Position numbers and translations under genes: made by a program
The notes under the pieces: generated by a model
What the model was told of the DNA's origin: nothing
Databases searched by the model: none
Seen by the model: the letters and a program-made list of their open reading frames with translations, nothing else
Shown here: one piece after another, positions 30,448 to 42,218 of the stretch
Numbering within the stretch: the first letter of the stretch is position 1
How the letters are laid out: each line of letters begins with the position of its first letter
NCBI GenBank assembly: GCA_015143295.1
Contig: CM026556.1
Span: 15,562,547-15,626,546, forward strand
DNA: 64,000 bases
Source: Tetracentron sinense
Taxonomy: Eukaryota > Streptophyta > Magnoliopsida > Trochodendrales > Trochodendraceae
Reading direction: 5' to 3'

Positions 30448-31696
30448 CTTGCACCACATCATCAGATGCAAGTGCATCACCCTCTGTCAAGGCAAAAACT
30501 CGCCCCTGGTTTGCCTGGCGAGACTGAGGTGTAGACCGGGTAGTCTGAGATGACGCCTGATTTGATCCTGCTGGGCGTGTTGGTGGCCTAATCCCCTGAG
30601 ACTGGCCTGGTAAATGCCGGGTAGGGCAATCCCTGATCACGTGGCCCTGGTGACCACAGTGAAAACATCCACCCGATGCTCTTAGGCAATCCCCTGCTGG
30701 GTGCCTTCGGCCGCATGAAGGGCAGGCCTCGTGTGTGCGGGTAGGAGGGGCCTGAGGTGGAGCATATCTCGCCACCTGAGGTGCAACTGGCCATGGGGCC
30801 GGGAGAGCCTGAGGTCGAGGTGCCTGCGGCACGTACTGCCGTGGTGCTGGGGCCGCATAAGTCGGCCTCATCGATGGTGCTGGCCATGTATACTGATAAG
30901 GGCCGGTATGAGCCCGCCTCTCTGGAGGTGCTGAACTACTGGCTTGGCCTCTCGCCAACTCTCTCTTCTTAGACACCGCTTCGGAATTGGCCTCGACCAA
31001 TAAGGCCTTGTCTACCACTTCAGGGTAGGTAGCATGCCTGAAAACGGAAACCTTCTCCATAATAACATCCTTGAGCCCTTGCTCAAATCTTCTCGCCTTC
31101 ATTGCCTCAGTAGCAACCATATGAGGCGCAAATCTCGACAATTCTGAGAACTTGGCCTCATAAGCGGCCACAGACATCGAACCTTGCTCAAGGTTGATGA
31201 ATTCTCTCTCTTTCTTTTCCCGTGCACCGATCGGAAAATACTTCTTGTAAAAAGTATTTTTGAACTCCTCCCAAGCCCAAGGTTGACCTTGCATGGTCAA
31301 GTCCCGTGTCCTCAATGTGGACAACCACCAATGGTGGGCTTCACCTTCTAGCATGAAAACTGCCCATGCTACTTTCTCTTCCGCTGTAGGAGAGAGCACT
31401 GCAAATATCTTCTCAACCTGGAGGATCCAAGCCTCCGCAGCAAGAGGGTCCACACTCGCATGGAAGGATGGAGGCCTCAATCTCCGGAATGCCTCAACTC
31501 CAACTGTACGATGTACTGGAGCTCCAAGCGGAGGAGTAGGTGCCGCTGATGCCGGTATAGTTTGCCGAGCCGCCAGGATGGCGAGTGTCTCAGCAATAGA
31601 GCCTAAGACCTGAGAGAGGTCCGGCTGCTAATCCTCATCCCGTGAAGAAGAGGAAGCTCTGGTATGTGGCCCAGGACCCCGTGTGTTCCGTCTCAT
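30448..31696 (-). pseudogene. gag: B gag with an early nonsense codon
   Basis: It starts MRRNTRGPGPHT at 31696. A TAG at 31628-31630 replaces Glu near codon 23. The rest is open from 31480: Gag core (EGEAHHWWLS, FYKKYFPIGAREKK), then a short-spaced knuckle CPSCGRRHPAGDC and a canonical CFHCGHQGHVIRDC. It is interesting that the core and both knuckles remain intact. The leader 31697-32040 (about 345 nt) holds no gene. Confidence 0.92.
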
Positions 31697-32040
31697 GACT
31701 AAAGTCCTAAGAATAATAACACCACATGAGTCTAACTTGAAACCACAGTTTATTTCAATGCCATTTCACAATAATTCAATTTGTATTAGTTGTATAATAC
31801 TAATATACATCACATCAAGTCATCAGAGTATTCATCACATTATACTTATACTTTAGTGTTCTAGCGTACCTAGGACCCGTACTTGGTTAAAGCAACCATT
31901 TTAGACTAAGACTAAAGTTTAGTCTTACACTTGGAACCAGACTCGCTCCTGACTCACTTCCTTCCTAACTTGTTTCCTAACATATGCTCTTGTCAAGCCA
32001 TGGTATAAGATTCTAAGTAACCCTAGAGACCTAAAGCCTA

Positions 32041-32053
32041 AGCTCTGATACTA
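32041..32053 (-). other. Primer binding site of B, one base changed
   Basis: The minus strand reads TAGTATCAGAGCT, against TGGTATCAGAGCT in C, A and E. A G-to-A change at the second base would weaken tRNA-Met priming. Confidence 0.75.
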
Positions 32054-32057
32054 ATTC

Positions 32058-34330
32058 TGTCGTGACCCAAAACCCACCCTAGGAGTTAGAGTGAATCTTG
32101 GACGACTTAATCATGACTTACATGACTTGCTTGATGAACCAACCTGAAAACTCACAGAACATATACAATAGAGGATAACAGCGGAAGCATAACTATAAAA
32201 CACAGCGGAAGTCTAACAAACCTCTAAGTATATACACATGGTCCAAGTTAATACAAAAGAAAACAAAACAAAGAAAGTGCGGACATGCCCGACAAAATAC
32301 ATGGATATAATTACTCATGCTCACCCACAGCTAATCCACTCGGAATCTAACACCACCTACTGATAACCCTCTACGGGAGGTTCCTCCAAAGGTTCCTCGA
32401 CGTACTCCTCCTCCACCCATGGACTAGGAGCACAAACATCAAATGGAGCAGCAGCTCCCTCAGAACCTGCCGACATAAGAAGTACGGCTGAGCATGGAAT
32501 ACTCAGCAGGTACTAAATACTAACCAACAGTCATAGTATACAGATAGCATACATAAAGTAGGAAGCAAGTTGCATATATAGAACAGGAACAATTTATATC
32601 AAACAAGGAAGTAAAGCAATTTGTATTCGTGCTTGCATTCGGAAAGACTGATAAAACCCTTGAAAACATCGTGCACTTGACTTGACTTGAAATACCCCTT
32701 GCGTGATTGGGAACTTGTTAACCGTGTCATGCCTGTCATGCTTGCATTTTCATAATTTAAACATGTTCACATGCCTAGTTGCCGTTCATAGTCCGTCGCA
32801 ACTAGTACCCTATATGCAGATGGGTATGCCTAGTTGCCGTTCATAGCCCGTCGCAACTAGCATCCATGCGGAATGTGAATGCCTAGTTGCCGTTCACAGC
32901 CCGTCGCAACTAGCATCCATGTGTGTCATGTGATGCTATGCTATGCGTGTCATGCCATGCTATGCTATGCGTGTCATGCGATGCTATGCATGTCATGCGA
33001 GGGGATGGGAGACCTTTCCCTATGCAATGCATGATTGTCTTGCCCTTGTCAAAAGCAAAGTGAAACATATCTTAGGATATGCCCCACCTCTACATCCCAT
33101 ACTTAAAACATCGGTAAATCACGTCATTTCAGGCGTGCTCGTGAGATCGTGTGCATACTTGCATTTGGAATTAAATATGGCAATTTGGGGTAATTCACAA
33201 AGCATAGCATATAGCAATTTAAGTGAGTAATAATCTACGCATTTTAAGAAATGTAGGAAACACACTATCATGAACCCTAACAATTTCAAGAGCAATCAAG
33301 CATGGGTTCCCTTAATTTATCATTTATTTTGTTCACCTTGGCATTTCATCAAACATGGGGTGTGTTCATTATTCACTTAAACCTAGATCATGCTTTTCTA
33401 GGTGGGTTATGCTCACATCACACTTGTATGTTCATTATTAGTACAATGCCCTTTCCCATACGTTCATCACATCATCCACACGGCATCCATTCGCCAACAT
33501 CCATCTCCATTCACCATTCATACCACCAATCTCATAACACATATATATGTGAAGGAAAACAAGAAGAAATAAAGGAAAAGAGAAGCTATAACTAGGAGGG
33601 TAGCAAAGAGTACCGACCTTGACAAAAGAGGGAAGGAATCCCATTCCAAAATGCACGTAAGTTGCTGCCCTAGCTTGGAACACGAGCTCCACGAATGCTT
33701 GAACCGAAATCTTGAAGAAATCGGGCTTGAGGTTGATCTAGGGTTTCAAAACCCTTTGATTTCTCTCCAAAATGGAAACCTAGGTTTTGGAAAACCTTCT
33801 CCTTTCTCTCTATCTCTCAAAAGACTCTAAGGGTTGTGTATGAACCCTCAAATGATCGGGCAAAGCCTTTAAGGTATGAGTGAAACGCCCAAAAGACGAA
33901 AACACCCTTAATGAAATTTCTGCAAAAACACGAGGACCGAGCGATCGGTGGTTATGACCGATCGATCGGTTGCCTACCGAGCGATCGGTGTTTATGACCG
34001 ATCAACCGGTCAAAAACTCACTCTCTGGAAAATTTCCCCATACAAAATTTCTGACCGTGCGATAGCTACTGATTGATCGGTTATGGACCGATCGATCGCT
34101 CTATGGACCGAGTGATCGATTACCTACAAGTCCAGACTGTTTTGGCCATATCTTTTGACCCGTTCGTCGGATTTCGACGATTCAACTTGCGTTGGGTTCG
34201 TACTTCGAAAAGGAACATTTCTGATGTTTCAGAATTTCCAATTTCTTCCTTATTTATTAATTGCACTACTTTAAAGTAAAAATGGCTACGAAAGGGTCAT
34301 GCATAAATGTCAAAAGTTCGGGGCTCTACA
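32058..34330 (-). repeat. B 5' LTR
   Basis: 2273 bp, TGTCGTGACCC to GGGGCTCTACA. It has the CTAGTTGC hairpin array (32776-32920, three units), GATCGATC palindromes (33935-34115) and the small ORF. It is close to the 3' LTR, with scattered single-base changes and one fewer hairpin unit. Confidence 0.93.
32357..32476 (-). CDS. Conserved LTR small ORF (39 aa), B 5' LTR copy
   Basis: Forty codons including the stop, starting Met-Ser-Ala-Gly-Ser. It differs from the A copy by Pro-to-Ser in the PGPW core. It sits after the GCTGAG hairpin in element orientation. Confidence 0.5.
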   Translation of the reverse strand: MSAGSEGAAAPFDVCAPSPWVEEEYVEEPLEEPPVEGYQ

Positions 34331-34679
34331 TAATGAACACACCATGTTTGATGAAATGCCAAGGTGAATAAAATGAGTTGTAAATTAGGAAATACATGCC
34401 TAATAAATTATGAATATTGCTAGGGCCTATGATAGTGTGTTTTCTTGCTTTCCCTAAATGATATGAATATTACATTGCTCAATCATGGATGTTATATGTG
34501 TTGTGAAATTACCCAAATGTCTTATATAAATTTAAATGCAAGTATGTACACGGTTCCCACGAGCACGGCATGCATGACATGATTTATCGAGGTTTTCAAG
34601 AACATGGTTAGAGGTGTGACATATCCTACGATATGTTTTACCTCGCTTTTCACAAGAAAACAAGAACCAACATTCCACG

Positions 34680-34820
34680 AGGGGTCTCCCCTCACTCACA
34701 AGTGCATATCATGAAGAAGGGCCTCCCTTCCCTCGCAAGTACATACATATCATGAAGAAGGGTCTCCCTTCCCTCGCAAGTGCATTGCATAAAGAAGGGT
34801 CTCCCTTCCCTCTCAAGCAC
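34680..34820. repeat. GAAGGGTCTCCCTTC hairpin array, A LTR
   Basis: About four units of roughly 40-45 bp contain GAAGGGTCTCCCTTCCCT and CGCAAGTACAT. Each core is a 6-bp inverted repeat around a 3-nt loop. In the H LTR (46955-47310) a longer unit has the same core. Confidence 0.8.
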
Positions 34821-35174
34821 ATCTCACAAGGATATCTCACAAGTGTATCTCACAAGTTACATGATCACAAGGAAGCACGCATGACATTACACGTACGACA
34901 CGCTCGACAAGATCAAGTAAGACAAACACGACAAGCTTTCAAGTACGAAAGGATATTTCAAGCCAAGTCAAGTGCATGATGTTTTCAAGAGGTTTTATCG
35001 GCTTTCTACGAAATACAAGCATGATTATAAATTGCTTTACTTCCTTGTGTGATATGAATTGTTTCCGTCTAACACATATGAATTGCTCCTGATTTATGTA
35101 TTGCCATTTTTATGCTATGACTATTGGTTAGTATTTGGTACCCGCTGAGTATTCCATGCTCAGCCGTACTTCTT

Positions 35175-35294
35175 ATGTCGGCAGGTTCTGAGGGAGCTGC
35201 TGCTCCATTTGATGTTTGTGCTCCTGGTCCATGGGTGGAAGAGGAGTACGTCGAGGAGCCTTTGGAGGAACCTCCCGTAGAGGGTTATCAATAG
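35175..35294 (+). CDS. Conserved LTR small ORF (39 aa), A 5' LTR copy
   Basis: A reference form of the 39-residue type: MSAGSEGAAAPF, then DVCAPGPWVEEEYVEEP, then a Glu/Pro tail ending Gly-Tyr-Gln and TAG. It starts 10 nt after the CTCAGC arm of hairpin 1. An overlapping upstream ATG in the hairpin loop opens an 11-codon frame that ends inside this ORF. Confidence 0.5.
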   Translation: MSAGSEGAAAPFDVCAPGPWVEEEYVEEPLEEPPVEGYQ

Positions 35295-35597
35295 GTGGTG
35301 TTAGATTCTGAGTGGATTGGCTGTGGGCGAGCATGAGTGATTATATCCATGTATTTTGGCGGGCATGTCCGCACTTTCTTTGTTTTGATTTCTTTGTATT
35401 AAACTTGGACCATGTGTATATACTTAGAGGTTGATAGACTTCCGCTGTGTTTTATAGTTATGTTTCCGCTGTCATCCTCTATTGTATATGCTCTGTGGGT
35501 TTTTGCAGGTTGGTTTGTCAAGCAAGTCATGTAAGCCATGATTAGTCGTCCAAAGTTCACTCTAACTCCTAGGGTGGGTTTTGGGTCACGACAGAAG

Positions 35598-35610
35598 TGG
35601 TATCAGAGCT
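35598..35610 (+). other. Primer binding site of A
   Basis: TGGTATCAGAGCT lies 4 nt after the LTR end and is complementary to initiator tRNA-Met. The leader 35611-35953 (about 340 nt) follows without a gene. Confidence 0.9.
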
Positions 35611-35953
35611 TAGGCTTTAGGTCTCTAGGGTCACTTAGAATCTTATACCACGGCTTGACAAGAGCATATGTTAGGAAACAAGTTAGGAAGGAAGTGAGTC
35701 GGGAACGAGTCTGGTTCCAAGTTTAAGACTAAACTTTAGTCTTAGTCTAAAATGGTTGCTTTAACCAAGTACGGTCCTAGGTACGCCAGAACACTAAAGT
35801 ATAAGTATAATGTGATGAATACTCTGATGACTTGATGTGATGTGTATTAGTATTATACAACTAATACAAATTGAATTATTGTGAAATGGCATTGAAGTAA
35901 ACTGTGGTTTCAAGTTAGACTCATGTGGTGTTATTATTCTCAGGACTTTAGTA

Positions 35954-37202
35954 ATGAGACGGAACACACGGGGTCGTGGACCACATACCAGAGCTTCCTC
36001 TTCTTCACGGGATGAGGATGAACAGCCGGTCCTCTCTCAGGTCTTAGGCTCTATTGCTGAGACACTCGCCATACTGGCGGCTCGGCAGGCTATACCATCA
36101 TCGGCGGCACCTACTCCACCGCCCGCAGCTCCAGTACATCGTACCGCTGGAGTTGAGGCATTCAGGAGATTGAGGCCTCCACCCTTCCATGGGAGTGTGG
36201 ACCCTCTTGCTGCGGAGGCATGGATCCTCCAGATGGAGAAGATCTTTGTGGTCCTCTCGCCTACAGAGGAGGATAGAGTAGCATGGGCAGTTTTCATGCT
36301 AGAAGGTGAAGCCCACCATTGGTGGTTGTCCACATTGAGGACGCGAGATTTGACCATGCAGGGTCAACCTTGGACTTGGGAGGAGTTCAACGATAATTTT
36401 TACAAGAAGTATTTTTCGATTGGAGCACGGGAAAAGAAAGAGAGAGAATTCATCAACCTTGAGCAAGGTTCAATGTCTGTGGCCGCTTATGAGGCCAAGT
36501 TCTCGGAGCTATCACGCTTCGCGATACATATGATTGCCACCGAGGCAATGAAGGCGAGGAGGTTTGAGCAAGGACTCAAGGATGTCATCATGGAGAAAGT
36601 ATCGGTCTTTAGGCACGCCACTTACGCTGAAGTGGTGGATAAAGCCTTGTTGGTTGAGACCAACTCTGAGGCGGTGTCCAAGAAGAGGGAATTGACGAGA
36701 GGCCAATCCAGTAGTTCAGCACCTCTAGAGAGGCGGGCTCGTACCGGCCCTTATCAGTATACGTGGCCAGCACCACCGATGAGGCCATCTTATGTGCCTC
36801 CAGCTCCATGGTAGTATGTGCCTCAGGCACCGCGACCTCAGGCTCTTCCGTCCCCACGGCCTGTTGCACCTCAGACGATGAGGTATGCTCCACCTCCGGC
36901 CCCTTCGACTTATACACACGAGGTCTGCACTTCATGCGACCGAAGGCACCCGGCAGGAGATTGCCGAAGAGCATCGGGTTGATGTTTTCATTGTGGTCGC
37001 CAGGGCCATATGATCAGGGATTGTCCCAGTCGGCATTTACCAGGCCAGTCTCAGGGGATTAGGCCACCAGCACGCCCAGCAGGATCATATCAGGCGTCAT
37101 CTCAGACTACCCGGTCTACACCTCAGTCTCGCCAGGCGAACCAGGGGCGAGTTTTTGCCTTAACAGAGGGTGATGCACTTGCATCTGACGATGTAGTGCA
37201 AG
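35954..37202 (+). pseudogene. gag: A gag with two nonsense codons
   Basis: 1249 nt from the ATG of MRRNTRGRGPHT to the splice-like donor. The Gag core is well kept (EGEAHHWWLS, GAREKKEREFINLEQG). TAG at 36812-36814 (Gln expected) and TGA at 36980-36982 (Gly expected, just before the CCHC knuckle CFHCGRQGHMIRDC) stop translation. The short-spaced first knuckle CTSCDRRHPAGDC is present. Confidence 0.92.
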
Positions 37203-37350
37203 GTACGCAGTTGTAGCTTATTTAATTATCCGTAAATTAAACTGTTAAGTATTAATTGATTGTGTACGTACTTGGCATGTTATATATGTATATATACCTA
37301 CATGTATACACTGTTGATGCATGGATTAACTCCGCTAGTTAAAATTTCAG
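37203..37350 (+). other. Putative gag-pol intron, element A (148 nt)
   Basis: GTGCAAG|GTACGC donor and AAAATTTCAG|GAACC acceptor, AT-rich between them. Joining restores Gln-Gly-Thr-Leu-Leu-Val-Asn-Glu. Its length is not a multiple of three. Confidence 0.72.
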
Positions 37351-40300
37351 GAACCCTACTAGTCAATGAGTAATTGGCTCGAGTGTTGATTGATACCAGG
37401 TCTACTCATTCATTTGTCTCGCCGAGTTTTTTAGAAGGCTTTTCTGTAGAGCCAAGTCAGCTAGAACCGGAGTTAGCCATTTCGAATCCTCTCGGCAAAA
37501 TAGTATTGGCAGATAAAGTGTATAGAAATAGTGTGGTCCATGTTGGAAGCCACGAGTTGGCGGTTGATCTCATCGTCCTTGGATTCCAAGACTTTGATGT
37601 TATATTGGGAATGGATTGGTTAGCAGCACATCATGGGCATGTAGCTTGCTTTGAGAAAATGGTACTCTTCAAGCCAGTAGAAGGAAAACCATTCCACTTT
37701 CGCGGGTTGAAAAGTAGATATATTGCTCGTTTTGCTGGGTTGAGCTTAGCTAACCCCGAGGCAAAGGACTCATCGACTATTCCGGTTGTGAGTGAGTTCC
37801 TGGATGTATTTCCAGAGGAGTTGCCAGGATTGCCTCCAGACAGGGAGATTGAGTTTGTGATCGAGCTTGCACCAGGCACAGCTCCTGTTTTCAGGGCTCC
37901 GTATAGAATGGCCCCTATTGAACTCAAAGAGTTAAAGACCCAGTTGGAAGAATTACAAGGTCTTGGTTTCATTCGACCAAGTGTCTCACCGTGGGGTGCC
38001 CCGGTGTTGTTTGTTAAGAAGAAAGATGGCTCGATGCGGATGTGCGTCGATTACAGGCAATTGAACAAAGTCACTATAAAGAATAGGTATCCCTTACCTA
38101 GGATTGATGACTTGTTCGATCAGTTGAAGGGAGCGATATTTTTCTCGAAGATAGACCTTCGATCAGGTTATCACCAGTTGAAGATTAAGGTGGAAGATGT
38201 TCCCAAAACTGCTTTCAGGACTCGGTATGGACACTACGAGTTCTTGGTGATGCCTTTTGGACTCACGAACGCGCCGACAGCCTTTATGGATTTGATGAAC
38301 CGGGTGTTCCGGCCATATCTTGATAGGTGCGTGATTGTATTTGTTGATGACATTTTGGTCTATTCCCAGACACGGGAAGATCACACACGCGACCTATGCC
38401 TTGCTTTGGAAATGCTAAGAGAGCACAAGCTATACGCCAAACTTAGCAAGTGTGAGTTTTGGTTGGAAGAGGTGGCATTCCTAGGCCACGTTGTTTCTAC
38501 AGAAGGTATCTCGGTAGATCCAAAGAAGATCGAAGAAATTATGAGTTGGGCAAGGCCCAAGAGTATTACCGAGATACGCAGCTTTCTTGGGTTGGCAGGC
38601 TACTACAGGAGATTCGTAGAGGGTTTCTCTAGCCTTGCAGCACCGCTCACTTACCTGACAAGGAAGAACGCCAAGTTTGTATGGAGTGATAAGTACGAGA
38701 TCAGTTTCACGGAACTGAAGAAGAGGCTTACTACAGCCCCTGTCCTTACTGTGCCATCTGGACCTTATGGGTATGAGGTGTATAGTGATGCCTCACACGT
38801 TGGACTTGGGTGTGTACTCATGCCGCACAAGAAAGTCATTGCCTATGCATCGAGGCAATTGAAGGAACATGAGAAGAATTACCCCACGCACGACTTAGAG
38901 CTTGCCGCAGTCGTGTTTACACTCAAGATCTGGCGACATTACTTATACGGGGTGGAATTCTATGTGTATACGGACCACAAGAGCCTCAAGTACCTCTTTT
39001 CCCAAAAGGAATTGAATCTAAGGCAACGGCGTTGGATGAAATTTTTAAAAGACTATGATTGTACCATTCAATACCACCCGGGTAAAGCAAATGTAGTGGC
39101 TGATGCTTTGAGTAGAAGACCTCCGGGGTTATTAGCATGCATGTTAGTGCAGGAATGGAAGCAACTTGAAGACTTGGCAAATCTGGACATTAGTGTGAAT
39201 GACTCTGTTCGTAGTCCTATCTTGGCAAATGTCACGGTTCGGCCATACATTATAGATTTGATCCAAGAATACCAAGCCACGGATGCTGAATTGTTGACTT
39301 ATCGGGACAAGGAAGTTGCTAAGGGTAGTGAGGACTTCTCTCTCACTAGTCGGGGTGCTATCACATTCAAAGGAAGGCTGTACGTCCCAGCCAATGCAGA
39401 TCTTCGAAGAGAGATTTTGGATGAAGCACACCGTTCGAAGTACACAGTGCATCCAGGGGGTACAAAGATGAACCGGAACCTCAAGAGTCACTTTTGGTGG
39501 CGGAATATGAAGAGGGAGGTTGCGGAATATGTAGCACGGTGCTTGGTGTGTCAACAGGTAAAAGCAGAACACATGGGGCCCACAGGTCTATTACAGTCCC
39601 TTCCGATTCCCGAGTGGAAATGGGAGAACATATCCATGGATTTCATAGTTGGCTTGCCAAAGACGGCAAGGGGCTCAGATGTGATATGGGTAGTAGTGGA
39701 TCGTTTGACGAAGTCCGCTCACTTCTTACCTTACCAAACTACTTTCAACTCTAGTCAGTTTGCCGCTTTGTACATCATAGAAGTGGTGAGGTTGCACGGA
39801 GTGCCCGTTAGTATTGTGTCAGATCGGGATCCAAGATTCACATCACGATTCTGGAAAAGCTTCCAGGAGGCTATGGGTTCCCGACTTGATTTCAGCACCG
39901 CTTTTCATCCACAGACGGATGGACAAACCGAGAGAGTGAACCAAGTCATTGAAGACATGCTTCGGGCTTGTATGTTGGATTTCAGAGGCAGTTGGGAAGA
40001 GCACTTGCCTTTGGTTGAATTCGCCTATAATAACAGCTATCAGGCGAGTATCCAAATGGCACCATTTGAGGCCTTGTATGGGCGAAGTTGTAGGTCTCCT
40101 CTCTATTGGGATGAGGTAGGAGAAAGGAAAGTACTTGGTCCAGAGTTGATTGAGCAAACTGCAGGCACAGTTAAGATCATTCGGGATCGATTGAAAGCCG
40201 CTCACGATCGCCAGAAAAGTTATGCGGACACGCGCCGTAGGGACTTGGAATTTCAAGTAGGGGATCAAGTTTTTGTGAAAGTATCTCCTAGCAAAGGGAT

Positions 40301-40676
40301 CATGAGATTTGGAAAGCGAGGCAAGCTCAGTCTTCGGTATGTTGGGCCTTTTGAGATTATCACACTAGTTGGTGAGGTTGCTTACAAGGTAGCTCTCCCG
40401 CCTCACATGGCCGCAGTTCACAACGTCTTCCATGTGTCTATGCTTCGGAAGTACATTGCGGATCCTTCGCATGTCATAGACTTGGAACCGTTGGAGATTC
40501 GAGAGGACCTCACCTTGATTGAAAAGCCGGTTCAGATTTTGGATTGAAGAGATCAGGTGCTTCGCAACAAGACAATCCCTTTGGTTCTTGTGCAATGGCA
40601 ACACCATGCTCGGGAAGAAGCTACATGGGAGCGTGAAGCCGAAGTCAAAGCAAAGTACCCAGAATTAATTGAATGA
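37351..40676 (+). pseudogene. pol: A pol: two nonsense codons and altered protease site
   Basis: 3326 nt, so no net indel against B. TAA at 37371-37373 follows Val-Asn-Glu. The protease motif reads DTRSTHSF, so the Gly of the Asp-Thr-Gly triad is Arg (GGG to AGG, in a CpG context). RT (FVDDIL), RNase H (DASHVGLG) and integrase core residues are kept. TGA at 40545-40547 (CGA in others) removes the last 43 residues, which hold much of the chromodomain. It is otherwise a 1057-codon open frame. Confidence 0.92.
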
Positions 40677-40763
40677 GTTTTTGTATAAGTTTGTATATGA
40701 CTTGTAATTTTCTTTTTGGTTTGTAATGCAAGTAGCGTCTAAATTTCGAGGATGAAATTTTTG

Positions 40764-40776
40764 TAAGGGGGGGGGA
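40764..40776 (+). other. Polypurine tract of A
   Basis: AAGGGGGGGGGA touches the LTR start TGTAGAGCCCC. The 40677-40763 spacer carries no gene. Confidence 0.85.
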
Positions 40777-41581
40777 TGTAGAGCCCCGGACCTTTTCACG
40801 TTTAATGCATGACACTTTCATTTCCATTTTGCCTTTAAAGAGTTATAATTAATAAATAACTTGACATGCATGACATGACACGTACGACACGCTCGACAAG
40901 ATCAAATAAGACAAACATGACAAGCTTTCAAGTACGAAAGGATATTTCAAGCCAAGTCAAGTGTACGATGTTTTCAAGAGGTTTTATCGGCTTTCTATGA
41001 AATACAAGCATGATTATAAATTGCTTTACTTCCTTGTGTGATATGAATTGTTTCCGTCTAACATATATGAATTGCTCCTGATTTATGTATTGCCATTTTT
41101 ATGCTATGACTATTGGTTAGTATTCGGTACCCGCTGAGTATTCCATGCTCAGCCGTACTTCTTATGTCGGCAGGTTCTGAGGGAGCTGCTGCTCCATTTG
41201 ATGTTTGTGCTCCTGGTCCATGGGTGGAAGAGGAGTACGTCGAGGAGCCTTTGGAGGAACCTCCCGTAAGGGTTATCAGTAGGTGGTGTTAGATTCTGAG
41301 TGGATTGGCTGTGGGCGAGCATGAGTGATTATATCCATGTATTTTGGCGGGCATGTCCGCACTTTCTTTGTTTTGATTTCTTTGTATTAAACTTGGACCA
41401 TGTGTATATACTTAGAGGTTGTTAGACTTTCGCTGTGTTTTATAGTTATGTTTCCGCTGTCATCCTCTATTGTATATGCTCTGTGGGTTTTTGCAGGTTG
41501 GTTTGTCAAGCAAGTCATGTAAGCCATGATTAGTCGTCCAAAGCTCACTCTAACTCCTAGGGTGGGTTTTGGGTCGCGACA
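40777..41581 (+). repeat. A 3' LTR with a 1.8-kb internal deletion
   Basis: Only 805 bp of the expected 2.6 kb. After AATTAATAAATAA near 40858 it jumps to the CTTGACATGCATGACATG region equivalent to about 34870-34890 of the 5' LTR. The variable palindrome zone and the hairpin array are lost. Both ends are intact and the CTAGT duplication follows. Confidence 0.9.
41164..41292 (+). pseudogene. LTR small ORF, A 3' LTR copy, tail frameshifted
   Basis: It starts as the A 5' copy, but a 2-nt deletion in the tail (CCCGTAAGGG) changes the last residues and moves the stop to 41290-41292. Confidence 0.45.
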
Positions 41582-42076
41582 CTAGTAGTTCAGCACCTCC
41601 AGAGAGGCGGGCTCGTACCGGGCCTTATCAGTACACATGGCCAGCACCAATGATGAGGCCATCTTATGCACCTCCAGTTCCACGGTTGTACGTGCCTCAA
41701 GCATCGCGACCTCAAGCTCTTCCAGCTCCACGGCCAGTTGCACCTCAGGTGGCGAGGTACACTCCACCTCCGGCCCCTCCGACTTACACATATGAGGTCT
41801 GCACTTCATGCAGCCGAAGGCATCCGGCAAGAGATTGCCAAAGAGCATCGAGTGGATGTTGTCATTACGGTTGCTAGGGTCATATGATCAGGGATTGCCT
41901 TACTCGGCATTTACCAGGCCAGTCTCAGGGGATTATGCCCCCAGCACGCCCAGCAGGATCGTACCAGGCGTCATCCCAGACTACCCGATCTACACCTCCA
42001 CCTCGCCAGGTGAACCAGGGGCGAGTTTTTGCCTTGACAGAGGGTGATGCACTTGCATCTGATGATGTAGTGTAAG
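41582..42076 (+). pseudogene. gag: H gag, second fragment (linker and zinc knuckles)
   Basis: It continues the gag cut at 13401; bases 41582-41586 are the duplicated CTAGT. It holds the Pro-rich linker, the short-spaced knuckle CTSCSRRHPARDC and a damaged second knuckle with a TAG at 41875-41877. It ends LASDDVV, TAA (42073-42075), where the others have Val-Gln-Gly at the splice donor. Confidence 0.88.
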
Positions 42077-42218
42077 GTACGCATTTAGAGTTATTCTTTT
42101 AACTGCGATTTCATGTTATGCCTTATCCCTTGTGTACGTATGTGGCATGCTATGTATATCTATCTACCTATATATATGATGTTGATGCATGGGTTGACTG
42201 AGCTAGCTAAAATTTCAG
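42077..42218 (+). other. Putative gag-pol intron, element H (142 nt)
   Basis: Donor AAG|GTACGC and acceptor AATTTCAG|GAACC are both kept although the exons around them are decayed. The equivalent in E has the same length. Confidence 0.68.

Larger units (their letters stand above)
14743..34330 (-). mobile_element. Element B: Tekay-like chromovirus, nearly intact
   Basis: Bounded by TGTCGCGACCC at 14743 and GGGGCTCTACA at 34330, with the direct repeat TAATG at 14738-14742 and 34331-34335. It lies in the A 5' LTR. Being on the minus strand, its 3' LTR is on the left (split by C) and its 5' LTR on the right. Gag and pol exon lengths (1249 and 3326 nt) equal those of A. Only two nonsense codons spoil it. 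Confidence 0.95.
34336..35593 (+). repeat. A 5' LTR, right part
   Basis: It resumes after the second TAATG copy (34331-34335) and ends GGGTCACGACA. It includes an array with GAAGGG..CCCTTC palindromes (34680-34820), the GCTGAG/CTCAGC hairpin (35144-35164), the small ORF and the GCGG/CCGC hairpin (35359-35372). The whole LTR is 2599 bp. Confidence 0.93.
13402..41581 (+). mobile_element. Element A: Tekay-like chromovirus inserted in H gag
   Basis: Bounded by TGTAGAGCCC at 13402 and GTCGCGACA at 41581, with the direct repeat CTAGT at 13397-13401 and 41582-41586. Without nested B and the duplicated TAATG it is about 8.6 kb: 5' LTR (split), PBS, gag, intron-like gap, pol, PPT and 3' LTR. The 3' LTR has lost about 1.8 kb. 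Four nonsense codons and a protease active-site change make it inactive. Confidence 0.95.
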
